Assembly: GCF_002591975.1 (NCBI RefSeq)
Contig: NZ_NVQE01000014.1
Location: forward strand, 62,001 to 126,000
DNA length: 64,000 nt
Reading direction: 5' to 3'
Source of the DNA: Mycobacterium neglectum
Lineage (GTDB): Bacteria > Actinomycetota > Actinomycetes > Mycobacteriales > Mycobacteriaceae
A model generated the notes under the pieces. The model was not told where the DNA came from. It made no database searches and saw only the letters and a program-made list of their open reading frames with translations. The translations under genes were made by a program, and so were the position numbers. Shown in pieces: positions 33,637 to 41,738 of the stretch. Position 1 is the first letter of the stretch, and each line of letters begins with the position of its first letter.

Positions 33637-34998
33637 ATGCGTCGGACACTTCAGATCGAATTCAATGAGTTGAGTCCGACGTTGATCGATGACTTGATAG
33701 CGGCGGGCGAGTTGCCGAACTTCCGGCGACTGCAGGAATCCTCCGAGGTCTTCGTCACCGACGCTTCTGATGAGGCCACCCTCGAACCCTGGACGCAGTG
33801 GCCGACCCTGCACACCGGGATCGCAGACCGCGACCACGGTATCCAGCACCTCGGCGAGGGGAATCGAATCGCTGGTCGAGGTATCGCGCGCGAGTTGGCG
33901 AGGTCAGGATTCAAGGTCGGCGTGTTCGGATCGATGAACGTCGACTACGGGCCGTTGGACGGCTTCGTGGTGCCCGATCCGTGGAACCCGAACTCGACTC
34001 CGCACCCCGCCAGTCTGAACGCGTTCACCAACTTCGTGGTTTCGGCCGTGCAGGAGAACTCCGCGAACACGCTGAACAAGAAGGCCGCGCTGCCCTTCCT
34101 CGCGTACCTCGCCACCCACGGCCTGACGCCGGCTACGTGTACCTTGGCATTGCGGCAGCTGATCGATGAGCGGCGCGACCCTGGTCTCACATGGCGGCGG
34201 TCGATCATCCTGGATGCCATGTCTTACGACGTCTTCCGCAAGCTGGTGCGCAGCCGCGAGGTGGCCTACGCCACGTTCTTCTCCAACTCAACCGCCCACT
34301 TTCAGCATTATTTCTGGCGCAATTTCCGGCCGCAGAGCTTCTCGGCGCCGCCGCCGCCCGAGGACCACCCCTCCTTGGCAGACGCCATGCTCGCCGGCTA
34401 CCGCAACTACGACCGGCTGATCGGACGCTTTCTGTCCGACTTCCCCCACGACCGCCTCGTTTTCGCCACTGCGCTGAGCCAGCAGCCTTGGGATACGACG
34501 AAATGCACGTATCGTCCCAAGGACTTCGGCCGATTGCTGAACGTCCTCGGCCTCAACCCATCTCGGGTCTCGTTCGCGCCGGTGATGGCCGAGGAGTTCA
34601 TGTTGTCGTTTTCCGACACCGCAGCGGCGGATGAGGCTTTGACGCGGCTCAACGACTCCCGGATCGGGAACGAACCGCTGTTTCGGTACGAGCAGTCCGA
34701 CCCGCTTAGGGTCAAGGTCGGATGTGCGGTCAACGAGTGGACCCCGGATCAGGGTGCGGTCACCATGCCTGACGGTTCACGGGTGCCTTTCGACGATCTG
34801 TTCGCCCGGATACACACCATCCGCAGCGGCCGACATCATCCCGACGGTTGCTTCTGGGTGCAATCTCCCACGCCTCGCAATATCGGCGAGCGGATTCCGC
34901 TGACGTCGGTGGCGCCGACGATCCTCCGGCTCTTCGGCGTCGATCCACCCGCCTATATGACCGAGCCGGCGGTCGAGCTTGCCTGTCAGGCGGCCTGA
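33637..34998 (+). CDS. alkaline-phosphatase-superfamily protein (phosphodiesterase/transferase-like)
   Basis: A 453-residue protein without a signal peptide or membrane helix. IEFNELSPTLIDDLIAAGELPNFRRL and LEPWTQWPTLHTG at the start match the metal-site region of type I phosphodiesterase/nucleotide pyrophosphatase relatives, with Glu/Asp and a Thr near the position of the catalytic nucleophile. NSTAHFQHYFWR (about residue 220) supplies further His. The usual late metal motif (D-H-G or similar) is not obvious; DGCFWVQSPTPRN stands in its place. It ends 15 bp before the decayed pta fragment. A role in adding or removing phosphate-linked groups on the polymer is possible but unproven. Confidence 0.7.
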   Translation: MRRTLQIEFNELSPTLIDDLIAAGELPNFRRLQESSEVFVTDASDEATLEPWTQWPTLHTGIADRDHGIQHLGEGNRIAGRGIARELARSGFKVGVFGSMNVDYGPLDGFVVPDPWNPNSTPHPASLNAFTNFVVSAVQENSANTLNKKAALPFLAYLATHGLTPATCTLALRQLIDERRDPGLTWRRSIILDAMSYDVFRKLVRSREVAYATFFSNSTAHFQHYFWRNFRPQSFSAPPPPEDHPSLADAMLAGYRNYDRLIGRFLSDFPHDRLVFATALSQQPWDTTKCTYRPKDFGRLLNVLGLNPSRVSFAPVMAEEFMLSFSDTAAADEALTRLNDSRIGNEPLFRYEQSDPLRVKVGCAVNEWTPDQGAVTMPDGSRVPFDDLFARIHTIRSGRHHPDGCFWVQSPTPRNIGERIPLTSVAPTILRLFGVDPPAYMTEPAVELACQAA

Positions 34999-35013
34999 CT
35001 CCCCAGCCCAAGT

Positions 35014-35240
35014 TGCCCATCGCTTCTTCAGAGGGCGATACGGGTAAGTCGACAATCGCTCAGGGCGTCCTTCATCGGCTCGCGGCCAACGTCGCAAAGG
35101 TTGGCGTCTTCCCCCAATCACCCGCCTCGGCGAGATCGCGACTACATCCTCGAGTTGTTGCCGTCGCAAGCAACCGCGGGCCTGCCGTATGAGGATTGGG
35201 TAGGTGTCAGCTACCAGCAGCTGCATGAGGACACCGCCCC
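35014..35240 (+). pseudogene. decayed 5' fragment of pta
   Basis: This stretch matches the first quarter of the intact pta at 43524. It reads [30 protein letters not shown], breaks by frameshift near 35112, and continues in another frame as [31 protein letters not shown]. The intact gene has the same blocks with [10 protein letters not shown] and [26 protein letters not shown]. No start codon equivalent and no downstream pta sequence remain. It marks the 3' edge of module A exactly where pta would stand if module B were absent. Confidence 0.9.
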
Positions 35241-35470
35241 GGCGTTCATCCGAGACGTATCCAGAAACTGCATCTGGATACCAACATCAGCTCCGGCCGC
35301 CTTGCCGATATCGGTTTCACCCAGCAGTATTCGCTGCTCGAGGCTTTTGCCGATTGGCGTCGCGAATCCGGCGGAGGGCTGCCTCGGTGAGCGGTCACCG
35401 AAAATCTGCAGTTCTTCCCTTGCCGCAGCCGTGTATTCCTTGGAGTACGTGGTCAATTGCCCCAGTTCGG
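35241..35470. other. unassigned filler between pta and fgd1 fragments
   Basis: I see no intact gene here. A minus-strand frame (to 35211) reads TTYSKEYTAAAREELQIFGDR and a stretch ending LEQRILLGETDIGKAAGADVG, which looks protein-like but runs across the pta and fgd1 remnants, so it cannot be a whole gene. It may be the remains of a third gene. Confidence 0.4.
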
Positions 35471-35560
35471 CCGCTGCCATCGAGCAGGTCGTCAGCCACT
35501 GAATCGTGGCATCAGACTCTGCCGAAGCGGTCGAATTGGTTGGCAAGCAGTTCAATTCGC
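35471..35560 (+). pseudogene. decayed 3' fragment of fgd1
   Basis: The bases GCTGCCATCGAGCAGGTCG and the following positions align with fgd1 from about 18064 to 18142. The reading IVASDSAEAVELVGKQF corresponds to [17 protein letters not shown] of the intact enzyme, with an in-frame stop replacing the Trp codon before it. After the deletion of the last part of fgd1 the match resumes in the fgd1-EEP spacer (GAAGCATAGCGAGC). This places an fgd1 end directly before the second EEP copy, as at the real locus. Confidence 0.88.
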
Positions 35561-35582
35561 GCTGAAGCATAGCGAGCGCCGC

Positions 35583-36562
35583 ATGATTCGAGTGTTCGCG
35601 ACCGTCCTCGGCGTGCTCGCGTTCGCCGTCGGTGCCGCCGGATTGGTGTCGCGGTATCTGCCTATCGACAACGAGGTCATCCTCGTTGTCGCCGCGGCAT
35701 CGCCGTATCTGGCGGTAGCGGGCGTGATCGCGGTGATCCTGTTCGCCATTGCGCGACGCTGGGTGCTGACGATCCTTGCCGCGGTGTTATGCGTGGTGAT
35801 GGTCGGCGTCCAACTGCCCCGCTTCGTCGGGCCGGAGCGGGCGGGGGTGCCGAGTGTGGCGGTCAGGGTGGTGACCGCCAATCTCGGTTTCGGACTGGCG
35901 CATCCGGGCGCCGTCACCGAGTTGGCGCTTTCGTCCGCCGATGTGCTGGTGATCCAGGAGCTGACGTCGGAAGCCGCGGCGCGGTTATCCGCGGCGGGGC
36001 TGGACGAGAGGTTTCCGCACAGCGTGCTCAATCCGGAGAGGCAGGCGTCCGGCATCGGGGTGTGGAGCCGGTATCCGATCGTGGATTCGGCGCACATCGA
36101 GGGCTACCAGATGCCGATGCTGAGGGCGCGGATTGAGGTCCCGGGTGATGTTCGCACCCACGGTCCTGGCGGTGCACCTCGCCGCGCCGTGGGTGCAGCC
36201 GCTGCACTACTTCCGCGACGACCTCGCGCTTCCCTGCCACCTTGCGCGAGGTGGCCCGCGACGCCGGCGCGGGCGCGGTAATTGTCGCGGGCGACCTGAA
36301 CTCCACCTTCGACATGGAGCCGTTTCGGAAGTTCCTCGCGGAGGGTTACCGCGACGCGGGGGAGCAGGTCGGCGCGGGTCTGACCCGCACCTACCCGAGT
36401 AAGCCCTGGCGCGCGCCGATGACCGGCATCGACCACGTGCTCGTCTACAACTGCGTGGGGTCGTCGGTGCGCACCGTCGAACTGCCCGGCTCCGACCATC
36501 GCGGACTGGCTACCACCATCGAGGTTCCGATCGACCCGACCGCCAGCTATCCGGTGGTCTAA
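35583..36562 (+). pseudogene. second copy of the EEP-family gene, frameshifted twice
   Basis: It begins MIRVFATVLGVLAFAVGAAG like the intact gene at 18283 and is in frame through SANL-like, LQEL, GIGVWSRYP and GYQMPMLRARIEVPG. A first shift at about 36143-36155 moves the reading to VLAVHLAAPWVQPL. A second at about 36225-36240 moves it to TLREVARDAGAGAVIVAGDLNSTFD, GIDHVLVYN and GSDHRGLATT, ending at 36562. All catalytic blocks survive but in three frames. The first 250 bp are nearly identical to the intact gene; the rest is clearly more divergent. Confidence 0.9.
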
Positions 36563-36653
36563 GGCCGAGGTTCGGCGGGCGTAGGTTCGACGAGTCCGCG
36601 TCAGCTAAGAGATTGTCGGCGACGCTCAATCGCCCGGTCGTCGAGCGTGAACC

Positions 36654-38366
36654 TTAGGGTGAGTCTTGGAGAAGGTCGTCGTCAACCTCGGGCTTGACGA
36701 CTCGGTACAGCCGCCATTGCTCCTGCCCGAACGCGCCCTGAGCTGAGTGCACTAATACACCGATTCCCGCCCCGTCCGCCCACATCGTCGGATAGCGGGT
36801 CAGAACGGTATCCGGCGCGGCGTTGTACTTGGGGTTGGTGACGAGCAAGTACTGCACGCCAAAGTCCCACGGACGATTCAGGGCTGCGGTGTAGTCGAAG
36901 TCGGTGTCGATGATGAACTGTTTGGGATCGTAGGACGCCAACCAAACTCCCCAGTTCATGAACGTGTCCATCAGTACCGATCCGTCGGGCAAATTCTGCC
37001 GGTCGAGATGGGCCGCGAGAATTCGGTCGTCCATGCCAACTCGACGATACCACTGTTCGTCGGGCGGAAAACGATCCGGATCGATGAGCGAATTGAGCCC
37101 GAACTGCAACTGATGGTTGCCGATGTCCTTGTTAAGCATCGAAACAGATGACAAGGGAACACCAACGAGAAGTGAGACGCTCAGGACCGCCGTACCAATT
37201 CGGCTCGGGGCGGTGTTCACTCGCCAACGGCCCACCGGTTCGTCAGTGGGAGTCCACCAAATCAACGCGATGACAATCACCATCGGAACCGCCGGTAGGT
37301 AATAACGGAACCACCCGAACGTCGTGTCCGTGTAGGCGCCCCACAGGGAGAACGCCAAGATTGATCCGAATGTCACAATGGGTAGCAGTCCGTCGATCCG
37401 CCTGGTCGATACGACAATCACCACCGCTATGGCAACAGCGAACCCCGTTAAAGGTTGCATGGCCAACGTTCTGATCGCTAGCACCATCCATTCCTGCGGC
37501 ACGTCGGCGACGCCGGCGCCGCGGGACAGCGATGTCGCGACCTGGCTGGTATTGCCGTACTGGGAGGACAGGGTCGCGAATAGCTGGCCTGTCAGGATCC
37601 ATCCGGTGACGGCCCATGCTACGAACGCCACGCCCAGAGGGAACAGCACGATCAGCATGTTGAGAATCGCCGACGATATGGGTGTCCGCGACCGGTAGCG
37701 GGTCAGCGTTATGGCCGCAACTAACACGGCTGCACCGGCGGCAGCGACTATGACTTCGTAGCGTGCGAGATATCCTAAGCCCAAGGCGATTCCGGCCCAG
37801 GCAAGATCTCCCACGGCCTGGGAGTTGACCCATCTGAGCAAGTGGCGAATACACCAAAGGATGAAAAATATCTCGGCGGCTTCACTCAACCCTGACCCGC
37901 CGTACGTGACGACCATCGGGTGGAGCGCAAAGGCGGTTACCGCGATGTACCGCCAGACCCGACCGACGCCTCGATCCATCGCGATCCGTCGGATCATTAG
38001 CGCCGCGCCGGCCATAAAGGCTGCGCTCTGTATCGCGCCGGCCAGCCCGTATGTCTTTAGCTCCGGCCACCATTGGTGCAACGGCAGTAGCGGGATCTCA
38101 ATGATGCTGGGCAACGGGTTCCACACAAAGCCAATTGCGGATAGGTGGGGATCCCTGCTCATCAGTGCAAAGCCTGCGTGGGCAACCCGACTAGGTCCGT
38201 CGCCGTCGAAGAGGTTGTAACGCATGATCAGAACGGCGTTGACCACGACGTACCCCGCCGTGAGAACCAAAAACAGTACGACCGCGGGCCACGATACGCG
38301 TCGCCTCGGTGACGACGACTTCTCCTCTGTGGACGCCGGGACGGTCTCAGCAACAACGACACTCAT
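36654..38366 (-). CDS. GT39/ArnT-like multipass membrane glycosyltransferase (module B)
   Basis: A 570-residue protein with a hydrophilic head, about 10-12 helices (about residues 25-420) and a C-terminal outer domain of about 150 residues. YNLFDGDGPSRVAHAGFALMSRDPHLSAIGFVWNPLPS is the first outer loop, with the acidic residues expected for polyprenyl-phosphate-sugar-dependent GT-C enzymes. Later come VVTYGGSGLSEAAEIFFILW and WFRYYLPAVPMV. It would use a lipid-linked sugar outside the membrane. ATG 38366 lies 7 bp after the BcsB-like stop; an in-frame extension to 38408 would overlap that gene. It is the last gene of the minus-strand module B operon. Confidence 0.78.
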   Translation of the reverse strand: MSVVVAETVPASTEEKSSSPRRRVSWPAVVLFLVLTAGYVVVNAVLIMRYNLFDGDGPSRVAHAGFALMSRDPHLSAIGFVWNPLPSIIEIPLLPLHQWWPELKTYGLAGAIQSAAFMAGAALMIRRIAMDRGVGRVWRYIAVTAFALHPMVVTYGGSGLSEAAEIFFILWCIRHLLRWVNSQAVGDLAWAGIALGLGYLARYEVIVAAAGAAVLVAAITLTRYRSRTPISSAILNMLIVLFPLGVAFVAWAVTGWILTGQLFATLSSQYGNTSQVATSLSRGAGVADVPQEWMVLAIRTLAMQPLTGFAVAIAVVIVVSTRRIDGLLPIVTFGSILAFSLWGAYTDTTFGWFRYYLPAVPMVIVIALIWWTPTDEPVGRWRVNTAPSRIGTAVLSVSLLVGVPLSSVSMLNKDIGNHQLQFGLNSLIDPDRFPPDEQWYRRVGMDDRILAAHLDRQNLPDGSVLMDTFMNWGVWLASYDPKQFIIDTDFDYTAALNRPWDFGVQYLLVTNPKYNAAPDTVLTRYPTMWADGAGIGVLVHSAQGAFGQEQWRLYRVVKPEVDDDLLQDSP

Positions 38367-38373
38367 CGAGGAC

Positions 38374-40311
38374 TCATGCCTTCGCGCGTCGCCTTCGTAG
38401 GACCACAATCAAAAGTGCGGCCACAACAGCGACGGCCCCTGCTGCGATGGAGGCCCAGACCCACCATCGCCAGCCGTTGCCAAGGTCTGGTTGCGGCGCC
38501 ATAGCATCACCAGCGCGCACGGCCAGGCTGGCGGTGGCCCCTGCAGGGCCGGTGGCAACGGTGTCGCCGACCAGAGATGCCCACCGGTTCTCAAGTCCCC
38601 TGATGTAGTCGAAACTTCGGTCCACCAGGCCCCACTCACCGGTGCTGTTCAGCGCGAGCACCATCCGTTCGTTCTGTGAGAAGGCCTGCACCACACCAAG
38701 GGGACCATGGACATCAACGTCTGTGATCGGGGCACCGTTGACGTCGACGACGCTGGCGCCGGTAGTAAGCATCGGGGGCTGCATGCCCGCTTTCGCGAGC
38801 TCCTCGCCACTGGCGACGACCAGTAACCCCGAGCCGCGTCCTGAGGCTTCATCGAGAGTCGTTAGCCGTGGCCGCAGCGGTCCCGCCGAGTGTTGTCCCA
38901 TCAGATTGATTGCCTGCGCGGCATAGCTGATGTGCTCCGGCTGATCAATCGACACATCGAACTCAGGTGCAAATGCCATTGGTAGAACCGGGAATCCGCC
39001 GCGATTGCGACTTCCAGGCCTCACGGCGACTGTTGACTTGGGATCTACCGTGAAGGTGATTCTGTCTGTAAGTGGAGCGCAGTCCCTTTCGGGGTTGTAG
39101 CGAATCTCCAGTGAGAGTCCAATATTCGAGGAGATGGTTTCCGGTGGCAGGTCAAAGTTGAGGTCGAGTACGCCGGACTCGTCAAGTTTGCGCGATGCGA
39201 GCACGGTACTTCCGGAGCGAATCAAAATGGAAGCGTTCGCCGATGTCACGGGAGTGTAGTTGGCGATGAAGTGCACCCGTGCGTGGTCGATTGAGCCAAC
39301 GGCAAAGGCTGATGCGTCGAATCCGACGTAGAGTGTGTCCACGCCCAAGATCTCCGCCTCGGCCGCCATGTCGAGTTCGCCGAAACTGCGTGTGTATGCC
39401 GCAGTAGGAACATCGGTCTCCGCTGAAGTAACGGACGCAGTGGGTGTTTGGGCGAGCTCGAACCGGCGGTCAGTGAATAGATCCACCTGTCGTAGCAGTT
39501 CCTCTCCTTTCCCGGTGATTGCCAGAACCGCCGCCTGAGTTCCAGGGTTCTCGACGGCGATCCCGGGCTTGTCGCCCTCGCGTATCGCTATCGTTCGCCG
39601 CGTTGGTCCGCCGCCCTCAACCGGCGACGACGAAGTGTTGACATCGATCCTGATCGGGATTGGCCGACTCAAGTGGGTGAGGTTGGCAACTAGTGCGAGC
39701 GCTGCCTGTTGCTGATCGCGGCTTGGTTTGGGACCTACTCCGATGGTGATCTGGTCGAGATAGCGCGGCAGGAATCCTGCGACCGTTGTGGGGTCCGGGG
39801 GCGGACCGGAGAATGTGGTCATCAGCTGACTCAAGGTGAGTGAAGGAAGTTGAGAGCAGCTATTCGAAGTCGGGTTGTTGTCCCGCAGAATGAAACTCAG
39901 CGGTGCTCTTCCTTTGGTTATCAGTGCGCCGCTGATGTCCACGTTGAACGGCACTGTTGGCACCCCCACGGGCACGACGATGCTACCGAGCACAATGCCG
40001 CGTGCATCCAGGACGTCGACACGGCCATTGATCACATTGACGACCGATCCGATCTGGCCGGTAAGCATTGAAGGTCCGATGCCCTCCGGTACCGGGATCG
40101 ATGTGTCGAAGGTCTGGTTGGAGCCGATCAGGTCCAGTCTGTCTGGCAGCCCCAATTGCCTCCAGCCAATCGCCGGTGTCACGTTCGGTTCGACGGCAAC
40201 GCTTTCATATGGCTGGGCAGATGCGACAGACCCTGCGGGCAGCACGGTTTGCACGCCTACGGTTCCGACGACGGCGAGTGGCACGATGAGCGCCCGCGCG
40301 ATGGCGCGCAT
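38374..40311 (-). CDS. BcsB-like secreted, C-terminally anchored protein (module B)
   Basis: A 645-residue protein with a signal peptide (about 1-33, SVASAQP) and a single C-terminal helix (about 615-638) ending RRRRAKA. The opening domain shares IGWRQLGLPDRLDLIGSN, IPVPEGIGPSMLTGQIGSVVN with the module A protein at 31541. Its ATG overlaps the stop of the adjacent GT2 synthase gene by one base (TAATG). That tight coupling to a BcsA-like synthase is the classical bcsA-bcsB arrangement, so this is the likely synthase partner. The polymer need not be cellulose. Confidence 0.82.
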   Translation of the reverse strand: MRAIARALIVPLAVVGTVGVQTVLPAGSVASAQPYESVAVEPNVTPAIGWRQLGLPDRLDLIGSNQTFDTSIPVPEGIGPSMLTGQIGSVVNVINGRVDVLDARGIVLGSIVVPVGVPTVPFNVDISGALITKGRAPLSFILRDNNPTSNSCSQLPSLTLSQLMTTFSGPPPDPTTVAGFLPRYLDQITIGVGPKPSRDQQQAALALVANLTHLSRPIPIRIDVNTSSSPVEGGGPTRRTIAIREGDKPGIAVENPGTQAAVLAITGKGEELLRQVDLFTDRRFELAQTPTASVTSAETDVPTAAYTRSFGELDMAAEAEILGVDTLYVGFDASAFAVGSIDHARVHFIANYTPVTSANASILIRSGSTVLASRKLDESGVLDLNFDLPPETISSNIGLSLEIRYNPERDCAPLTDRITFTVDPKSTVAVRPGSRNRGGFPVLPMAFAPEFDVSIDQPEHISYAAQAINLMGQHSAGPLRPRLTTLDEASGRGSGLLVVASGEELAKAGMQPPMLTTGASVVDVNGAPITDVDVHGPLGVVQAFSQNERMVLALNSTGEWGLVDRSFDYIRGLENRWASLVGDTVATGPAGATASLAVRAGDAMAPQPDLGNGWRWWVWASIAAGAVAVVAALLIVVLRRRRAKA

Positions 40312-41738
40312 TAATTACCTCCAGTAATAGTTGTGCTCGAGGCTGTGGAATGGGTGAGACCGTGCACCGTCTTCTCCCAGAAGAATGGGCGGAATACCAA
40401 TTGGTACAGCGCTTTAAGCGCGGCAATCGACTGGAGCAACCAGTACAGCGGCGCCAGCAATGCCGCCCACCACAGATAGGGCTTACCCAGGGCTTGCGTG
40501 GCGACCAAGCCAACGAAGATTGACAACGGGGCGCCGACAATGAACAGCACCAAGCAGATGTAGTAGGTCAACGGCGGAAAGACTTCCGCCACGAATGCGG
40601 GCCTGCCGAGTACCCACACCAACATCGCGAACCAGAAGATCAAGTTGATAGCGGCTGTCAGCGGCACTCCGCCGGTCATGTTGATAAGACGCAGAGTGGC
40701 CTTGATGCCGATCGTATCGCGCAGCTGGGCTGGGCTGCGCAGGTGGACCAGCATCGTCTGCAGATAACCCTTGTACCAACGGGACCGTTGCCGGATCCAG
40801 TTGACCACATCAGCGTTGGCTTCCTCCAACGTGATCGAATCGAGGATCAGTGTTCGGTAGCCATGCCGAGCCAACCGAACCCCTAGATCGGCATCCTCGG
40901 TGACGTTGAACTCGTCCCAGCCGCCAATCTCGCGCCAAACCTTGGTGGTCATGTGGTTGGACGTGCCACCGAGCGGCACGACACATCTCAACTCGTCGAC
41001 TGCGGGCAACACGACGCCGAACCACTGGTCGTACTCGAGCGAGAACCATCGGGTGAGCAGGTTCTGCCGCTCGTTGAAGTACGCGAGCCGCGCTTGTAGA
41101 CAACCGATTTCAGGCGGCACCCGTCGAAAGGCTGCAACAGCGCGCCGAAGCTGCAACGGGTCTGGAATGTCCTCGGCATCGTAGATCGTCACCATCTCGC
41201 CCTTGAGATCGGGCAGCGACATACCGTAGTTGCACGCCTTGGGCTTCGTACGGGGCAAGCTGTATGGCACCAGGACGACCCGCACAGACTGCAAGTCTGC
41301 ATCGAAGAGCGCCGTCTGCGTGGCGAGGTCGTCCTCTTCCACCAGCAGCAGGATCTCGAGCTTGTCGGTGGGGTAGTTGAGCCTGCCCACGCCGTTGATG
41401 AGGTTGGACACGATGGCGGGCTCGTCATAGACAGGCAGCAGCACGGTGTAGACCGGAAGTTCGTCGTCGGTCAACGCTAGGGCTTCTTCGTCGCTGATGT
41501 GGACCAGCGCAGACGTGTTCAAACCCCTGAGCACCAGATAGTTTCGATCGATCGTCGAAACCAGGTACAGCATCGCGATCAGTAGCGTAAGCAAGGGCGG
41601 AATGTGGTGTGGCAGCGCGAACGCGGAACCCACGAAAAGCAAGGTTGCACAACCAAAGCCGAACAACACTCTGCGGCCGAGAATCGTGCGTGCGGATAAG
41701 TTCGCCGGCAGTACAACTGGTTGGCTGGTTTCAGTCAC
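40311..41738 (-). CDS. processive GT2 glycosyltransferase (BcsA/NodC/hyaluronan-synthase-like), no PilZ domain
   Basis: A 475-residue enzyme. Two helices (about 20-65) are followed by the GT2 domain. The catalytic set is present: VLLPVYDEPAIV and VEEDD, the DAED motif in IYDAEDIPDPLQL, TEDADLG with the base, and QRSRWYKG (Q-x-x-R-W) that holds the growing chain. Four or five helices follow (about 350-455). This is the layout of polysaccharide synthases that extrude the product through their own channel. The chain ends about 25 residues after the last helix, so the c-di-GMP-binding PilZ domain of cellulose synthases is absent. The GTG start overlaps the upstream gene by 8 bp. Confidence 0.88.
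   Translation of the reverse strand: MTETSQPVVLPANLSARTILGRRVLFGFGCATLLFVGSAFALPHHIPPLLTLLIAMLYLVSTIDRNYLVLRGLNTSALVHISDEEALALTDDELPVYTVLLPVYDEPAIVSNLINGVGRLNYPTDKLEILLLVEEDDLATQTALFDADLQSVRVVLVPYSLPRTKPKACNYGMSLPDLKGEMVTIYDAEDIPDPLQLRRAVAAFRRVPPEIGCLQARLAYFNERQNLLTRWFSLEYDQWFGVVLPAVDELRCVVPLGGTSNHMTTKVWREIGGWDEFNVTEDADLGVRLARHGYRTLILDSITLEEANADVVNWIRQRSRWYKGYLQTMLVHLRSPAQLRDTIGIKATLRLINMTGGVPLTAAINLIFWFAMLVWVLGRPAFVAEVFPPLTYYICLVLFIVGAPLSIFVGLVATQALGKPYLWWAALLAPLYWLLQSIAALKALYQLVFRPFFWEKTVHGLTHSTASSTTITGGN

Noticed and set aside
35211..35570. Minus-strand 119-codon frame in the island scar
   Set aside because: It spans the pta and fgd1 remnants in antisense, so it cannot be an intact gene, although part of it (35241-35470) reads protein-like.
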